Shown here: positions 44,942 through 58,405 of the stretch, piece by piece
Layout of the letters: every line of letters starts with the position of its first letter
Numbering within the stretch: position 1 is the stretch's first letter
Assembly: GCA_949130495.1 (NCBI GenBank)
Contig: OX422210.1
Location: forward strand, 30,168,681-30,232,680
Source of the DNA: Sambucus nigra
Lineage: Eukaryota; Streptophyta; Magnoliopsida; Dipsacales; Adoxaceae
DNA length: 64,000 nucleotides
Direction of reading: 5' to 3'
Notes under the pieces: generated by a model
The model's database searches: none
The model's input: the letters and a program-made list of their open reading frames with translations, nothing else
What the model was told of the DNA's origin: nothing
Made by a program: the position numbers and the translations under genes

Positions 44942-47520
44942 ATCAGATGCATACTATATGTTAGGGTGCTAAACCAACTGAAATTAATAAAACTTGCACA
45001 AACATTAAACAGAACACAAACATCATACATGGCCAAAAAAAATGATTTAATCACTGGTAGATTCAGTGGATACCTGTGAAGAAAGATAATAATTTAATCA
45101 AAAAACTAAATTTGTGAAGAAAACCCCCCACTTGCATACCTGTGAAGAAAAAAAGATTGCGGCACAATATCAAGAATTTCTAGTCCTACCACAGCTGGGA
45201 CACTGCATAAAACAAACAAACAATTAAATAATGGAAAACATAATTCAAAACTAATTACACTTAAACTCATTAAATAAGATTAATGATTTGAACCAAATGA
45301 GAGAAAGACTAATACAATAGATAACTTTTTTGTGCTAAGTTGTGAACTAACAATAGTAGAGTTACATTCATTGTAGATTACATTCAAATAAAAAATCGAG
45401 ACCAAAATCATAATAAAACTTATTTAAAATCGAAAAAGAGAAAAAGTGAAACATAGTACCTTACAAATTAGTAAACAAATTTAACTCGCATTGGACAAAG
45501 ATGAGAACAGAGAGAAAGAGTAGAAAAAACCTGCACAACCAAATAAGTGGAATATAGAGTTGAAATAAATTCACTCATGTCTAATCACATTTAAAACTAT
45601 TAAGAACGGATATTAAAATGATATCCATATCTTACAACTTCATGGATATCTAGAGAAAGAGCTTCATAACCATAATTATAAAAAAAAATTAACCATATCT
45701 TACAACTCCATCTTATGAGGCAAATATATCAAAAAAATTAAAAAGAAAATAGATTTCGGCGAGTCAGTAGAAAATAATACAAACATTTACTGTTAATATG
45801 AAACAAATAGCCAACAAAAAAAGTAGAATGTTCACATGAGCCTTTCGGTAAAAACTTGGAATGCAACTGTTCAAATTAAACCCAAAAAATTTATAAACCC
45901 AACATGTTTTAACACTTAATAAACATGAGTGCCTTTCACAACACGTTCAACTTAAATCAACCAAACAAATTAGATTATATCATTCATACTTGGCATCTAA
46001 AAGATTTGTTCATATGAGAGTATATCATTCACACTTGAGTCCGCATTTCTGTTGCATTTGCTTACCATTATTGTGGATGTTTTGGCAACTGCCCCTACCA
46101 AATTGGACTGAAACTCATTCATGTCTAAAAGTTACCAAACTATTTGGAGGAAGCATATGATTCTCCTTAACATGGTTTAAAGTGAAGTATAAAGGGCACT
46201 CAAAATGAATATGTTTAATGAACAAAAGAAGTGCTTTTATGTCCCATGTTTAAGACAGAACTCAAAATGAATATGTCTCGCCTATGTTCGATGAGTAGAT
46301 TGAAAAATGAATAACCAAGAGAAAACTTTCAAACAAAAATTTATAGGTTGTTCGTCATCGCGAAATAGAAACAGAAAAATATAGCTCGTAGTTATGTGAG
46401 CCAAACAACACAACTAAAAGAGTACTGAGATCAAATAAATAAAAAATAATGCTAAATGAGACCAATACCTCGTATAATTTCAGTCACCCATGATCTTAAA
46501 GTATAGTAAGTTACATCTGTTTTAGAATCTTAAATCTGAGACCTCATATATACCAATCCACAAAAAAATAATTTGGATCCCCGAGAATGAAATACAAAGA
46601 ACCTCAAATTTGAAATTGAAATCATGGTTGTCAAGCACCTATCTACTTTAAACTTTAAAATAATTAGTATATGAAAGCTCCGAATATGAAAAACACTCTA
46701 GCTAATTTGGAAAACCATAACTTAAATAGTCAGTTCAATGAGAATAGATAAATATTACCTTCCACATGCTATCATAATAAATTGAAACTCTTCCAACTCA
46801 AACAATAGTTAAATGATAAAAAAAACATCACATGTGTTGATCCGTACCGTTGAAGCCTAATATCAAACACAAAAAATAATCTAATAATAAAGTATAGTTG
46901 AAACCTTACCAATTGGGCCTAGACTTTTATGTCTTATTCTTCTCGAATTGAATGTTGGGTTACGAAGCCAGTAGTAGCTCCTTATTCTATATAAGAAGTG
47001 TTCAAGCTTAGTAATTGTTACTATACTAACATTTTCACATAACAATTTATAGAAAGTGTTCATATCTGAAAAAAATACCTGTGAAATCAAATATTTAGGG
47101 CTGGATTGTATAACTGAAAGAGAAAATACAAAACAACCATTATTTCAAAAGAAAACCCAAATCTAAAACACAAACATAAATAATCTCAAATTTGAAACCC
47201 CAATTTCTAAATTTGACACAAAAACATAAATTTGAAATTGATTTTTAAACGACTTTGTACGTGTCTAAAGAAGAACCAAACAAACACATGGGCAGATTAT
47301 CTAAAGAAGAACCCAAAAAATATCTGAGTAAGTTCTTGACTACAACTCATACAACCCTAGATCTGAATGTAAAAAACACATACCTTTGATTGTGGCTCAT
47401 GTTCACACTTCAAAACATTAGATCTGCAAACAAAACATCATAAATATGAAAAAATTTAGCCCCCAGATGTGTGTGCGTGTGTATGATTTATTTAAAATCA
47501 AACAATTTCAGTTTATAGAT
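44942..47520. other. AT-rich Helitron interior, second copy
   Basis: Counterpart of 10,791-13,370, including the 156-bp exon-like piece (46,910-47,065, minus). No gene recognised. Confidence 0.35.
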
Positions 47521-47521
47521 C

Positions 47522-47563
<42 letters not shown>

Positions 47564-48029
47564 CGAGTGTGAGAGTGAGTGTGCGTGTGAGGCATAGCCG
47601 CATAGGTAGAGATGTGGGTGTGTGTGAGAGAGAGAGAGAGAGAAAAAGACTACCTGAATGGGCGGTGGAGGGCAGCGGAGGGCAGCGAAGGGTAGTGGGT
47701 TTGGGGGGTTTAGAGTGAGATAATGAGGGAGAGAGGTGAGGACGACGGGGTGGGTTTGTGGGGTTTGGAGAGAGAATGAGGGAGAGAGGTGAGAGCGTAC
47801 GTGTGTAAAATAGTTTGTGGGAGACAAATTTCGAAAATACCCTCATTTTTGAATGAAGGTGTAATCTTTGTGGGTAAAAAGAAGGGGGAAAACCAAATTA
47901 GTGAGGGTACATTTGTAAAAAGGAATGTGAAGTGATCTAAACCATTAAAATGTGTAAAAATATGTGAGGAGGTGGCACACATCTTGACCGTTAAAATGTG
48001 TAGACAATTCAAAAACTTCCCTAACTTAT

Positions 48030-48033
<4 letters not shown>

Positions 48034-48121
<88 letters not shown>
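48034..48121. repeat. (AT)n(AG)n compound microsatellite, second copy
   Basis: Same junction tract as 13,879-13,966. Confidence 0.9.
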
Positions 48122-48126
<5 letters not shown>

Positions 48127-48579
48127 GTGACATATAGTTACTTGAGTGTTGGTGACATTCCGCGAGACACCGGAGAGGGCATCCGATTTATTAAGTATAC
48201 GGCGGTTTCAAATGCAAAGTGCCAATATTTTTGCGGAACGCAGGCTTGCGCAAGAAGGGTAAGTCCCATTTCAACAATATGTCTATGTCAGCGTTCAACC
48301 GAGCCATTTGGTTCATGTGTGTGCGGACAAGATAAGCGATGAGTAATGCCCTTAGAATCAAAAAATTTATTTAATGAGCGATACTCACCACCCCAATCGG
48401 TTTGAACAACTTTAATTTTGGTATTAAATTGACGTTCAACATGAATTTGGAATTTATTGAAAATTGAGAGTGCATTTGATTTGTGCACCATGGGATAAAA
48501 AGAAATAAACTTGGAATAATCATCAACAAAAATAATAAAATAACGATGACATCATTGGGGAAGGACCCCATAAATCACT

Positions 48580-49258
48580 TCTTTTTTTTTGTCGTTTATT
48601 CGTAATAAATTAAAATTAGCATACTACAAAAGGAGTTATAAATACATCCATTAATTATTTTTTAAAAAAAATTATGGTACAGCAAGATACAAAATTCCAA
48701 AATCGTGATTTAAATGAGGAAAAGATGTATAGAACAATAAATACACTTGCCTAACTTTACCCACTTGTAGAACGCGACCCTTTCCCCCCGAGTGTCTGAA
48801 TTATAGCTTCTAGCAGTTTAATTTCATTATCTCGCTTAGAAATCTCTTGTTGCTTTGCACGCAACTCCTCCATGTGTAACTCAAACACTTTCGTTGTGTT
48901 TTCAAGCTCTCTTGTAACCTCTTGCGCAAGCAGTTCAGCAGCCTTTTGTGCTGCCTCAGACTGTCGTTTTTCCTGGCGGGCACGAGCAGCGGCTGAGATT
49001 GCAGCATCTAGTTCTCGCTCTATAGTTTCTATTCTTTGTTCAAGAACCTTGATGGTTCGGGCCTGTTGAGAGGTGAGAGAGGCTTTGGCAAAGGTGTCTT
49101 CATCGACAAAAACAGCCTTTTTAATGAGAAGTTTTTGGAGTGAATCAAGATTACTTGTCATCTCCGACAAATTCGCCATCGCTCTACTCCATCTCTCGCT
49201 TCCTTTCCCCTTCTCTGTCTCATCCATTGCCTTTCACTGCATTCTTTGCCCTGTAATC
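48580..49258 (-). mobile_element. DUF662 processed retrogene insertion, second copy
   Basis: Target duplication GACCCCATAAATCACT (48,564-48,579) and GACCCCATACATCACT (49,259-49,274), with a poly(A) tract one base longer than copy 1. Confidence 0.85.
48757..49227 (-). CDS. DUF662 / RAB6-interacting-golgin-like protein, retrogene copy 2
   Basis: Intact 156-codon frame like 14,601-15,071. The only two coding differences I see, Phe40 for Tyr and Ile69 for Leu, both change the protein conservatively; no silent change is visible in 471 bp. The family is plant-wide, short and coiled coil from end to end. It lies head-on downstream of the surviving Copia LTR, which could supply a promoter in the same direction. 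Met17 again fits the usual family start. Confidence 0.75.
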   Translation of the reverse strand: MDETEKGKGSERWSRAMANLSEMTSNLDSLQKLLIKKAVFVDEDTFAKASLTSQQARTIKVLEQRIETIERELDAAISAAARARQEKRQSEAAQKAAELLAQEVTRELENTTKVFELHMEELRAKQQEISKRDNEIKLLEAIIQTLGGKGSRSTSG

Positions 49259-49766
49259 GACCCCATACATCACTAAAAATAAGAGATAAAAGAGAAGAAC
49301 CACGGGGAGGGGTATGTGGGAGAGACAATCTAGAAGACTTGCCAGGTTGACAAGCCGTACTGTACATATATTATTGAGACGTAAAGAGAGACATGGAAAG
49401 TTTTAATGAGATGATATGATGGGCCCTGTGAAAAGAGGAAGATAGAATAGGTGATGGGTTGCGAGAGTTTTTAGCAGTGGAGGGAGAGATCCCAGATGTT
49501 GTTGAACCCTCAGCCATGATGGAAAAAAAAAATGAGGCTCTGAAACCAAAATAGAACAAGAAAACTAAAGACATTTTTTATTCTTGGTTTTATTCTGTTC
49601 TCTTTCTTTACACAGGCAAAAGGATATATTTATAAGGACTCTACCAAGCTATTAGTTACAGGGATAAGTAACAGATTCAAATTCAAATGGCAGCTACAAA
49701 TGTGGAGAGAAATAAGGCACACATGTGCTGTTATGATACGCTGTTAGGATACGTGTTAATAGGAAG

Positions 49767-50988
49767 AATCATAATTATGATCGCGGTACAGAGGGATATG
49801 TAGTTGTGATCTCGGTTACGATGATTTTCTGTAGTGTCACAGACGTGGATGTAGTGATCCTATGTTTTAAAAAGTAATCAAAAGTATGAGAAATTATAAT
49901 AAGGCAATGAAATAAGATAAATGGGAGAAAATTAAGATAAGAAATTCAATAATTTAAGAAAATGAGATACCATACTAAAATATCAATAGACCATTATGGG
50001 TTTAATTTACTCTTTTTATTCTTGTCTGTCTACATATATATAGTTAAATAAATAATTTGTAAAAAACAGTAACATTCAAATAGCTTATTAGGAAATGGTA
50101 GAAAGGATACAGTATAATGGAATACAAAATAGAATAAGAATTGAATCCCCAAAACTAAATGGTTAGCACAATTTTTTTCGAACATAACATTGGCAGATAT
50201 AAAGGTTTTATACAATGTCTTACTCGGGGTATTTAACTTTTAGAAAAAAACAACAAATTATAGTTATGCTCAACTCTAAGGCAAAATGGGTTGTATTCAA
50301 TCAACTCAAAGTGTAGCTTTGTGGAAGATTGGGATACCTATGCTGTTGCTTTAGTCTTCAATATTTGTGACTTCAATTAAAAAAATTCAATAAACTAATT
50401 TTTCGTATTTTCTTTGATTTTAAAATTAAAAATTAAAAATTATCAATTAAACATCAGGAGCCATATTTATATATACATATTTTCATTATCATGTATTTTA
50501 ATTTTGATTTTGATTTTTACGGCTCAAAAAAATGAAAAAAAAAAAAAAGGTAACATGGTCAATATGTTAATAGTAGCGGTTTGACTATCGAATATTTGGA
50601 AGTGGGGATGAGACATAGATTGAATAAAAAAAAATAGGTTAACACAAAAACACCTCTAAAAGTGTGGCAAAAACAAAATAACCCATTTTTTTCAATTCTT
50701 TTTTATCAACATAGGTAGGCCTTTCCATGCTTTCAAACACAATCAATGAACCATTATATATATAAAAAAAAACATAAACAATACAAAACCCCAAGCCCTT
50801 TACCAGTTTATCATAATAGAATCATGTAGAAAGAAAATTTCAATTTTAACAACCACCCTTATTTACTGTACGATTCTCATGCAAATTGTGCACCACCAAT
50901 TTCCATTAGTTAGTAATTAAAATGGGTTAACCCTTTGGAATTTAAAAGTTTATTTCATCAAAAGCATTGAGTATACATCAAGAAAAAC
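49767..50988. other. Segment R3, left part, no recognised gene
   Basis: Counterpart of 15,607-16,824, with the unrecognised minus ORF at 50,030-50,215. Confidence 0.5.
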
Positions 50989-51228
50989 CTAACATGCGCA
51001 AAGAAGAAAAAGTAAAAAACAATCATAATAAAATATAAAGATGGAGTTAACAAAGACTAGTACCTTATTCTTGATTTGTTGATACGAAGTTGTTGCTTGA
51101 TTATTAGAAGTTAACGTGAGAAGAAATGTGAAGAGGTACTTATAAAAAGTTTCATTTAGAGGCTTTTGAGAGGAAACTGAATTAATGGGGAAGATACGAA
51201 GGGTTTCAATCTTTATTACAAAACCCAT
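50989..51228 (-). CDS. Small hypothetical ORF conserved in R copies (copy 3)
   Basis: Same 79-codon frame as copies 1 and 2 (Lys at residue 53, 'LLCAC' end). Open in all three, function unknown. Confidence 0.3.
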   Translation of the reverse strand: MGFVIKIETLRIFPINSVSSQKPLNETFYKYLFTFLLTLTSNNQATTSYQQIKNKVLVFVNSIFIFYYDCFLLFLLCAC

Positions 51229-51878
51229 TTATGGAATGGTGTTTTAATATTATATCATCATGGAAACTAAAACGTTAGATAGAGAAAATTGAGAAGCAAC
51301 AATACCAATATCCATTAGTATTTCTCACTTACATTTTTCTCATTTTCTGGCTGGAAGTCGTTCATTTTATCCAATCTTTACAATGAAAAGTTCCGAATTT
51401 TATATACTAATAATACACCGATTTGCATAGCGCGTCTTCCTTACACGCGTCTCATCGTGTGACTAACGATTTTAGCTTTCTCGATGGTGGCGTTATTATG
51501 ATGGCGCCCCCTTTACACCGTTGGCTAAGAAGTATTGGTCGTTTAGAGCATGGATGAACGGATTACACATGCCATTAAATTAAATTTATTTTTTACGTGT
51601 AATTTTGGATTGGTTGTTTAAATAATTTAATACGTGAGTATGTAAGTAATATTATAAATTAGTAAAATGATACTTTGAAAATTTAATAAATTAGTACGAA
51701 AGTAAATTTATAAAATTAGTAAACAAAGATTTTAATGATGTTTGTAAATTAGTAAGTTAGTAATTGAATAAATTATTACGTTACTAAATTAATAAATTTA
51801 GCTAATTGGTAATTTAAAAACTTAATATATTAATAAATAAATGGTTTTTTTATTATGTTCATAAAAAAATTATTCTAA
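51229..51878. other. R3 AT-rich spacer
   Basis: Counterpart of 17,065-17,705; low-complexity TTAGTAA-type sequence at about 51,600-51,840. Confidence 0.5.
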
Positions 51879-52855
51879 TTAAGGTAAATCCAAGACATAA
51901 AGCTTAAATGTGCAATGAAATCCGTCGACAATTCGGCACCGGTATATGCTTGAGGCGGGGATATTTGTATTTGGAGATGCCTTATCACTCATGAATTCGG
52001 CACCAACATTTTTTTCATTGATCACTTTTCTAACAATCTCCTCATCATCATTTATTTGGGCCGAGATAATTGGATCTTGAGATGCTATATTTTTGGAAGT
52101 CAATGGATTCTACACAAAATTAAGAGCTATTTCCAAATCTCCTCCCTTGTTGATTACGTCCAGAATATTTTCCTGGTTATTACTCCGAACAAAAAAATCT
52201 GTATTTTTTCTTTTATTAGTTCCATTCCGATTAAATTAAGCTAAATTTCATCTCAAATTTTTCTGGGCCATTTTATAACTTGAAATTGGATGTCCTACAC
52301 ATCCACAAAAATCACAAAAGGGGCTTGCTTTTATAGTTCTATTTTCATAGGAATATTTTTATCCTCACCCTGAATAACCACAGTAGTTGGAACCAAGTAA
52401 GAAAAATCGATTTTAACTAAAATTCTTTCATAAACTCCATATTTTTATCAGAGGGTGATTGATCAGTCCTTATGGGTAAACCACACCTCTAAAAATTTGT
52501 AATAGTAACCTTGAATGACAAAATGCGTCCGGCAGATCATAAAATCTCACCCAAACATGAGATGTAAATGAAACAAATTTGGATACCATTGCATAGGTTT
52601 AAGATAACGAACCTCAAAATTTAAAGAACCGAGCATCTACGCCTTTTGAAGTCATCCAATGAATGAAATGAAAAATGCAAAGTGATGCGCGGTGTGATAT
52701 CGATTTAAAAAAATTCGTAAGTTTTCAAATAAATACTTATTTAATCGGTGACAAATTACAAACCAAATTCATTCAGCACCTAAAGTTGTATCGATTATTT
52801 TAGTCATGGTTTTAGTTAGAGGCTAGGGTTTGGAGAGTTTTTGTGGGTGTGTCAT
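51879..52855 (-). pseudogene. DUF4283-type gag-like remnant (copy 3)
   Basis: Starts 'MTHPQKLSKP' then a stop (ATG at 52,855). The 74-codon end frame (52,103-51,879) reads 'INDDEEIVRKVINEKNVGAE'. More damaged in the middle than copy 2: about 20 bp near 52,580 is missing. Confidence 0.55.
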
Positions 52856-53689
52856 TTTCTCCCTCCTAGGGTCTATCCATATAGAGGGTTTACCTATTTG
52901 TGGTTGTGTAAGAATTCTATTCATCATCTTCTTCATAAATCCAAGCCTCCACTTTTTGTATTTCTTCATTCCTTGCTTTGTTAATTAGTTTCATTGCTCT
53001 GTAGTGTAGAATTAATTGCTTTCTTTCAATACATGCCTTTTATTATGCTTTCTAGCTAAATTAAATTAGGTTGTGATTAATGGAACTCGCCTTGTGTTTA
53101 ATGGATTGCTTTGCTATGGTGATGGGTTTTATATATTTAATTCGATTAGGTTGTCCTAGTTTTAATGCCAAGGAGATTTAATGGGGTATATCATGTATGC
53201 TCCGTATTTTCGACTTTGCGTGTGTAATTTCTGGAGTGTTTGTTGACGCCAAAATCATGTTAGGCTTTTATGCGAATTTAGGGGGTGACACTCCTAGGTT
53301 TAATTAATCGTTGAAATTAGATTCAATCTTAGTAATTTATTATTCACATGTAACCATTTATACGCGTTAAGTCGAGGTGAGGAATATTAGTCGCAACCTA
53401 TAGTTTTTATTCCTTTTGTTAATCGTAGTTTAAATACACATGCCTAGATTATCTTTTCCTTTCTTTTATTAACAATCATCTTTTACACTTTTATTTAGAG
53501 GTATTAAACCGATTAATATTCTTGCAACATTTCTCTGTGGATTCGATAATCGGACTGACCGTTTTACTCCCTTAAAATAGTGTAGTCAATAGTTTAGGTT
53601 TTTGCATTGAGTCGGAGAATCGAAAACAATGACAAGCATGAGTAACTCGGACGCACGGTTTCCCCCTCAATCAACTTCATTGAGAAAAT
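52856..53689. other. R3 right part, no recognised gene
   Basis: Counterpart of 18,692-19,540; nothing recognised. Confidence 0.4.
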
Positions 53690-54450
53690 ACTTGATAAAT
53701 TCAATAAGTATAATATTAATCAAAGGAAAACACTGTTTTATGCTAATATTCACATTACCTCTAATTTTGGTGGAATCACATCTCAATTAGAGTACTCTTG
53801 TACAATGGTCAGTTTAATGTACATAACTTACTCTATTCGTAGTCTGAGTCATTATATGAGCAATTTTAGTATGCAATACTGGAAAGCCATTGTTAGAGTT
53901 ATATGGCATTTTAAGCATACTAATTTTTTTGAATGGAATATTAAAGATATATCGAAGTACTTGAAAATCATGGTGATGCTAACTGGAAATATAAATCTAA
54001 AAACTCAAAATGCGCAAGTGGTCACACCCTTTCCGTTGGAGGTGAAACCATTTCTTGGATATCCTCAAATTAAATATATAATTCTAGATCCACATTTGGA
54101 ATCTGAATTCATTGTTTTTTATAAAACTGGGAAAGAAATAAAATGGTGTCGTAATTTTACAAACGACATTCCAAATTGGGTAAAACTTGTTCCCTCCTTA
54201 TGTATACACTTCGATAGCCAATGAGCGATTGGAAAGGAACAAAATACCATGTATAATGGGAAGTCCAAGCATATTCACTGGACGCCGTAAGACAATTGAA
54301 ATTATTTGTATTGACCATGTCATCTCCTTAAAAAAGGTTTAATCTGAGAATGTAGAAAGGTCCACAAGGGAAATGGGCTTAAATAATTTAATTAAATAAC
54401 AATCGCCATGTTGGAAAGCTGTAGAGATCCTAAGATCCAGGTTAAAATGG
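53690..54450 (+). pseudogene. Tork-like Copia RT/RNase H remnant (copy 3, longest frame)
   Basis: A 139-codon plus frame (53,805-54,224) reads 'MVSLMYITYSIRSLSHYMSN', 'WKAIVRVIWHFKHT', 'LESEFIVFYKTGKEIKWCRN' and 'VPSLCIHFDSQ'. After a stop it continues 'AIGKEQNTMYNGKSKHI', and farther on 'MGLNNL'. This corresponds to the GSLMY...RPD, MESEF.ALDKAGEEAEWLRN and CDSQSAI..A.N..YNGKSRHI steps of Copia RT and RNase H. Dead. Confidence 0.75.
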
Positions 54451-54559
54451 ACGACTTATAAATACATGTGACATAGTAAGAACTAAGGAGATGTCTTAAT
54501 CCTTACCATTTTTAATATGAGACAGTGCACATATTCCATGAGAATCGTTATAATTTTTT

Positions 54560-56270
54560 AATTTTTATAAATCTTGATATGAAGTGGAATTGGAACGATA
54601 ATGTTAACAACATTAAGTCAAGCATAAAGAATGATATCGAGAAAGTAGGTAAGCAAGTTTTAGGTGAGACTAAAGAAAAAATATTCATTAAAAAAGAGAC
54701 TTGGTGGTGGAATGAGGAAGCGCAAAAGATAATAAAAAAGAAACGAGTAAGCTTTAAAGAGTGGCAAAAGAGTAAAAATCAAGAAGATTTAAAAAAGCAT
54801 AAGAAGTTAAAAAGTGAAGTAAAAAATATTATTAAAAATGCGCAACAGAATGCACTACAGAGTCTTTATAATAAATTACGTATCAAAGAAGGTGAAAAGG
54901 AAATATGTAGATTGGCAAATAAAGATAGAAGGACAAGGGATATGGGTCCAGTTAAGCGTATTAAAGACAAAAATCAAAATATATAAATTAAATAAAGAAA
55001 TTCTAGATAGATGGGAAGAGTATTTTCAAGGACTATCTAATGAAGAGTATCCGAAAAAAGATGTCGAGAATATTGAACCGAATATAAGAATGGTATTCCC
55101 GATTACTGAAAAAAAAAGTAGATATATTAGTAAGGAAAACAGGAAAGAATAAAGCGGTTGGCCGAGAAAAAATACCCACAGAGGTGTGGAGAACCCTTAG
55201 AAGTTTATGGATAAAATGGTTAACATGTTTATTTAATAAAACTTTAAGAGAACAAAACATGTCAAATGAGTGGAGGAAAAATGCCATAACACTTTTGTAT
55301 AAAAATAAATGAGATATTCAAAACTGCAGTAATTATAGAGGATTCAAACTGTTGAATCACACTATTAAATTGTGGGAAAAAGTTATAGAACAAAGATTAA
55401 GCAATGAGTCAACTATTTCGGATAATTAATTTTGATTTATGCCAGTGCAATCTACCACAAAAGCTATTTTCTTATTACAACAGTAAATAGAGAAATGTAG
55501 AAGTAAGAATAAAAATTTATATATGGTCTTTATAGATTTAGAAAAGGCTTATGATAGAGTAACTAGGGATGTAACTTGGTGGGATTTAAGGAGGAAAAGA
55601 ATCCCTATGAGTTATATTAAAGTAATTTAAGATATGTATAATAACACAAAAACTAGAGTAAGGACTGTATGTGGAGAAACTAATGACTTTATGATTAAAG
55701 TGAATTTACATCAAGGATCGTCCTTAAGTCGCTATTTAATTGCCGTAGTTTTAGATGATATTACTAAGGACACGCAAGAAGATGTCATGTTGTTTGCGGA
55801 TGATATAGTTTTAGTAGACACTTAATGAGGGCTTAGCAATGAGAGTAGGTACTTGGGGGAAAAGCCTTAGATTCTAAGGGACTAAAAATCACTAGAATTA
55901 AAATAGAATTTATGGAATGTAAATTTAATAATGAGGCGTCGGGTAACATAATGTTAAAGATTGAAGAAAAAGTGATAATCAAACTTTATATATCTATGTC
56001 CAATGTTACAAAGTAGACTTAGGTGGTGTGAACATGTGTTGTGTAGACCAATAGATGCCCATATAACAAGAGGGCGATTCTTAGAAATATAGGGTAAAAG
56101 AGAAAGAGGTCGCCTTAAGCTATTGTGGGAGGAAATTATTTGGAGAGATCTTAAGGAATTAAACTTGAATGCTAATGTTGCACAAAATAGATTAGAATGA
56201 AAAAGGATAATTCATGTGGCCGACCCCATATCGATGGGATGAAGGCAATGATGATGATGATGATGATATG
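54560..56270 (+). mobile_element. 5'-truncated RTE-type LINE (copy 3)
   Basis: A long open linker frame (54,525-54,986) contains 'KQVLGETKEKIFIKKETWWW' and 'KSEVKNIIKNAQQNALQSLY'. Frame shifts then lead to 'FIDLEKAYDRVTRD' (near 55,540) and an intact catalytic 'FADDIVLVD' (near 55,795), then the C-terminal tail and (GAT)n at 56,240-56,268. The endonuclease is missing. The best-preserved RT core of the three copies, but still interrupted. Confidence 0.85.
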
Positions 56271-57946
56271 ATCAATTGTGTTATTGCGCTTTACTCTTCA
56301 TAGAAATAATGCCACTTTTGTGAGAATTTTGAATACTTAATTCTCTATAAAACTCACAAAAATAGGTTTTCGTGGCCAAAATGAACACGATAAGAACCAA
56401 TTATTGTTGAGGGGGAACTATGTGACTTATATTGTCTTGGTTTACAAGAACTAGGGGAAGTTCAAAGTTTCTGACTACTTATTCAGATGTAGTTAGTCTT
56501 CACTTTTCATTCTTCTGGGGGGCGGGGGCGAAGGGCGGGGGGTGGGGTTGTTGAAAATGGTTTATTAATGAACATGTCAGGGGCAACATCGTTGCCAAAT
56601 TCTAGTGGGAGACACATTCCAAATTTAGTAGGACCACCTAAAAATTTGTTCTCTAATTCGAGGAGAACAATTTGGTATATTCACATGTCAAAAACCAGTA
56701 AGTATTGAATGAGAAAATTGTCTCTAAAGATACCCACTTGAGTTAATGAAAAAAAAGAAAACTTTGTTTAATAACACCTTATCTCACATAGAAAAAATAA
56801 TGAAATGTGAAGAGTTAATATACTCCTTGATGGGCACTCCTTGGTTGGACCAAAGGAACCCTACTTTAATGGAGTGGAGATAACTTAGGTTTGCGTGCAT
56901 GCCGCTGCCTATCGCGTGGACCAACTCCACTAGGGCAGGCTTGAGCCTAGCCTTGGACTTCAATGGATTATTTGATTTATTGGAAAATTTTCGTTCGTTT
57001 ATAATTTCTGGTTCGGATTAATCCCAACCCATAATAGAAATGTGTCTGAGCATTTATTAAATCATTTTGGCCCATTTGCAAAATGGTTCCAATTTTATTT
57101 TATTGGGCTTTTGAAATTGGTTGTAAATTATAGGTCATGAGGACAAAAGCCATGGCAAATCGTGATTTTCTTTTTTGACGACCTGTTCGTTGAAAAACCA
57201 CACTAAACAGATAATGTGATTGTTTAAATGGTCACGAATAAGTCTGTAAAAGTCCTTAGGCCTACCATAAATCCTCACTTAATTTTTCTGGCTTTTTCTA
57301 TTTCTACGATGACTACAATTGTTTTTTTCGTAGGGACAAAAAATCTATTCTATTTTATGAGACAATAGCTCACAACATTGGGCACCATGAAGGGAGAAAA
57401 ATGTTTTAAGAACACAACATGAATTCATAGGGTTAGGAGTATTTGTCTATACTCAATTTAAACATTGTATAAAATAATTTGTAGATTTTTTATTATTGTT
57501 CATACATTTTATTTTTATATCCAGAATAACAAATGTTTGTTAAGGATAAAAACTTGTTCAACCATAAAGAAATTGACACTACGCAGTAAAGCCTACTTTT
57601 TAATGTGAAGTCGAAAACAAAATACGTGATTCAAAATTATAGACGGGACACGTTACATTTTTTAAGAATTTGGCTCTTGATGAGTCTCTACCATTTCAAC
57701 ATTGATTGACTCTTGCAAATGAGGATATTGTAAGAGGTTAAGTTGCATTCTCATTTAAAAAAGGTAATTCCAAATTAAAGGTCCTTTTGTACAAAAACCT
57801 ACTGCATATCTATCTTCAAGTCTACAATGAACAAGGTTTGGCATATATAACATAAACACCACGGACACACCATAGGTTGAAAACGACTGTAATGAAAAAT
57901 AAATGGTTATTTGCATTTTGGATGGCGTTTGTTCTTGTTTTTTGTA

Positions 57947-58000
<54 letters not shown>

Positions 58001-58003
58001 AGA
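56271..58003. other. Tail of segment R3 and uninterrupted junction to M1
   Basis: To about 57,615 this matches 341-1,675. From there to 57,948 it is unique in the window, because in the other units this part was removed by the gypsy/M1 or R1/M1 junctions. An (AT)n tract (57,949-57,998) precedes M1. No gene seen. It gives the likely ancestral order R-spacer-M1. Confidence 0.6.
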
Positions 58004-58374
58004 GGGGCTCCCTAACGTACCTCATTAAACATACATACGGACATACCATTTTTTAAAATAGTAAAAAAAATAATTGAGTTGATATGTTTTATATGGGTTC
58101 ATGATATTTCACTATGCCCATGCAAAAATATTCAGCTGAAAATAATGTTTTTTGTTCTTTTTAAAAAATAGGTAAAAAAACTGACAATTTTAAATGGTAA
58201 AAACTGTTAGTTTTTTTACCTATTTTTAAAAATAACAAAATACATTATTTCCAATTGATTATTTTTATAGGGACATACTGAAATGTCATGAACCCGTATA
58301 AAAGTTATTATCTCAAATTTATATTTTTACTATTTTAAAAATGGATATGTTCATAGGAGGTATGTTTGGAGATC

Positions 58375-58376
<2 letters not shown>
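58004..58376. mobile_element. Foldback MITE M1, complete (about 373 bp)
   Basis: The left end GGGGCTCCCTAACGTACCTC pairs with the right end (inverted AGGATCTCCAAACATACCTC). Inner arms CATTTTTTAAAATAGTAAAA, TATATGGGTTCATGATATTT and AATAGGTAAAAAAACTGACA are matched on the other side. The whole element is one imperfect hairpin flanked by TA-rich DNA. No coding capacity; superfamily not assigned. Confidence 0.8.

Positions 58377-58404
<28 letters not shown>

Positions 58405-58405
<1 letters not shown>

Larger units (their letters stand above)
41425..48085 (-). mobile_element. Putative non-autonomous Helitron, second copy
   Basis: CTAG terminus at 41,425-41,428 and the same hairpin. Interior nearly identical to 7,276-13,930, with changes chiefly in repeat lengths, for example a longer G run near 43,567 and G-to-T near 43,145. 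Confidence 0.45.
48158..49761 (-). mobile_element. Doubly deleted Ale-type Copia with retrogene, second copy
   Basis: Same two deletion junctions as 14,004-15,601. Integrase fragment 48,160-48,563, retrogene 48,580-49,258, gag start 49,515, PBS 49,536-49,548, LTR 49,549-49,761, then GGAAG (49,762-49,766). A 4-bp CTGT insertion near 49,359 is absent from copy 1. Confidence 0.85.
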
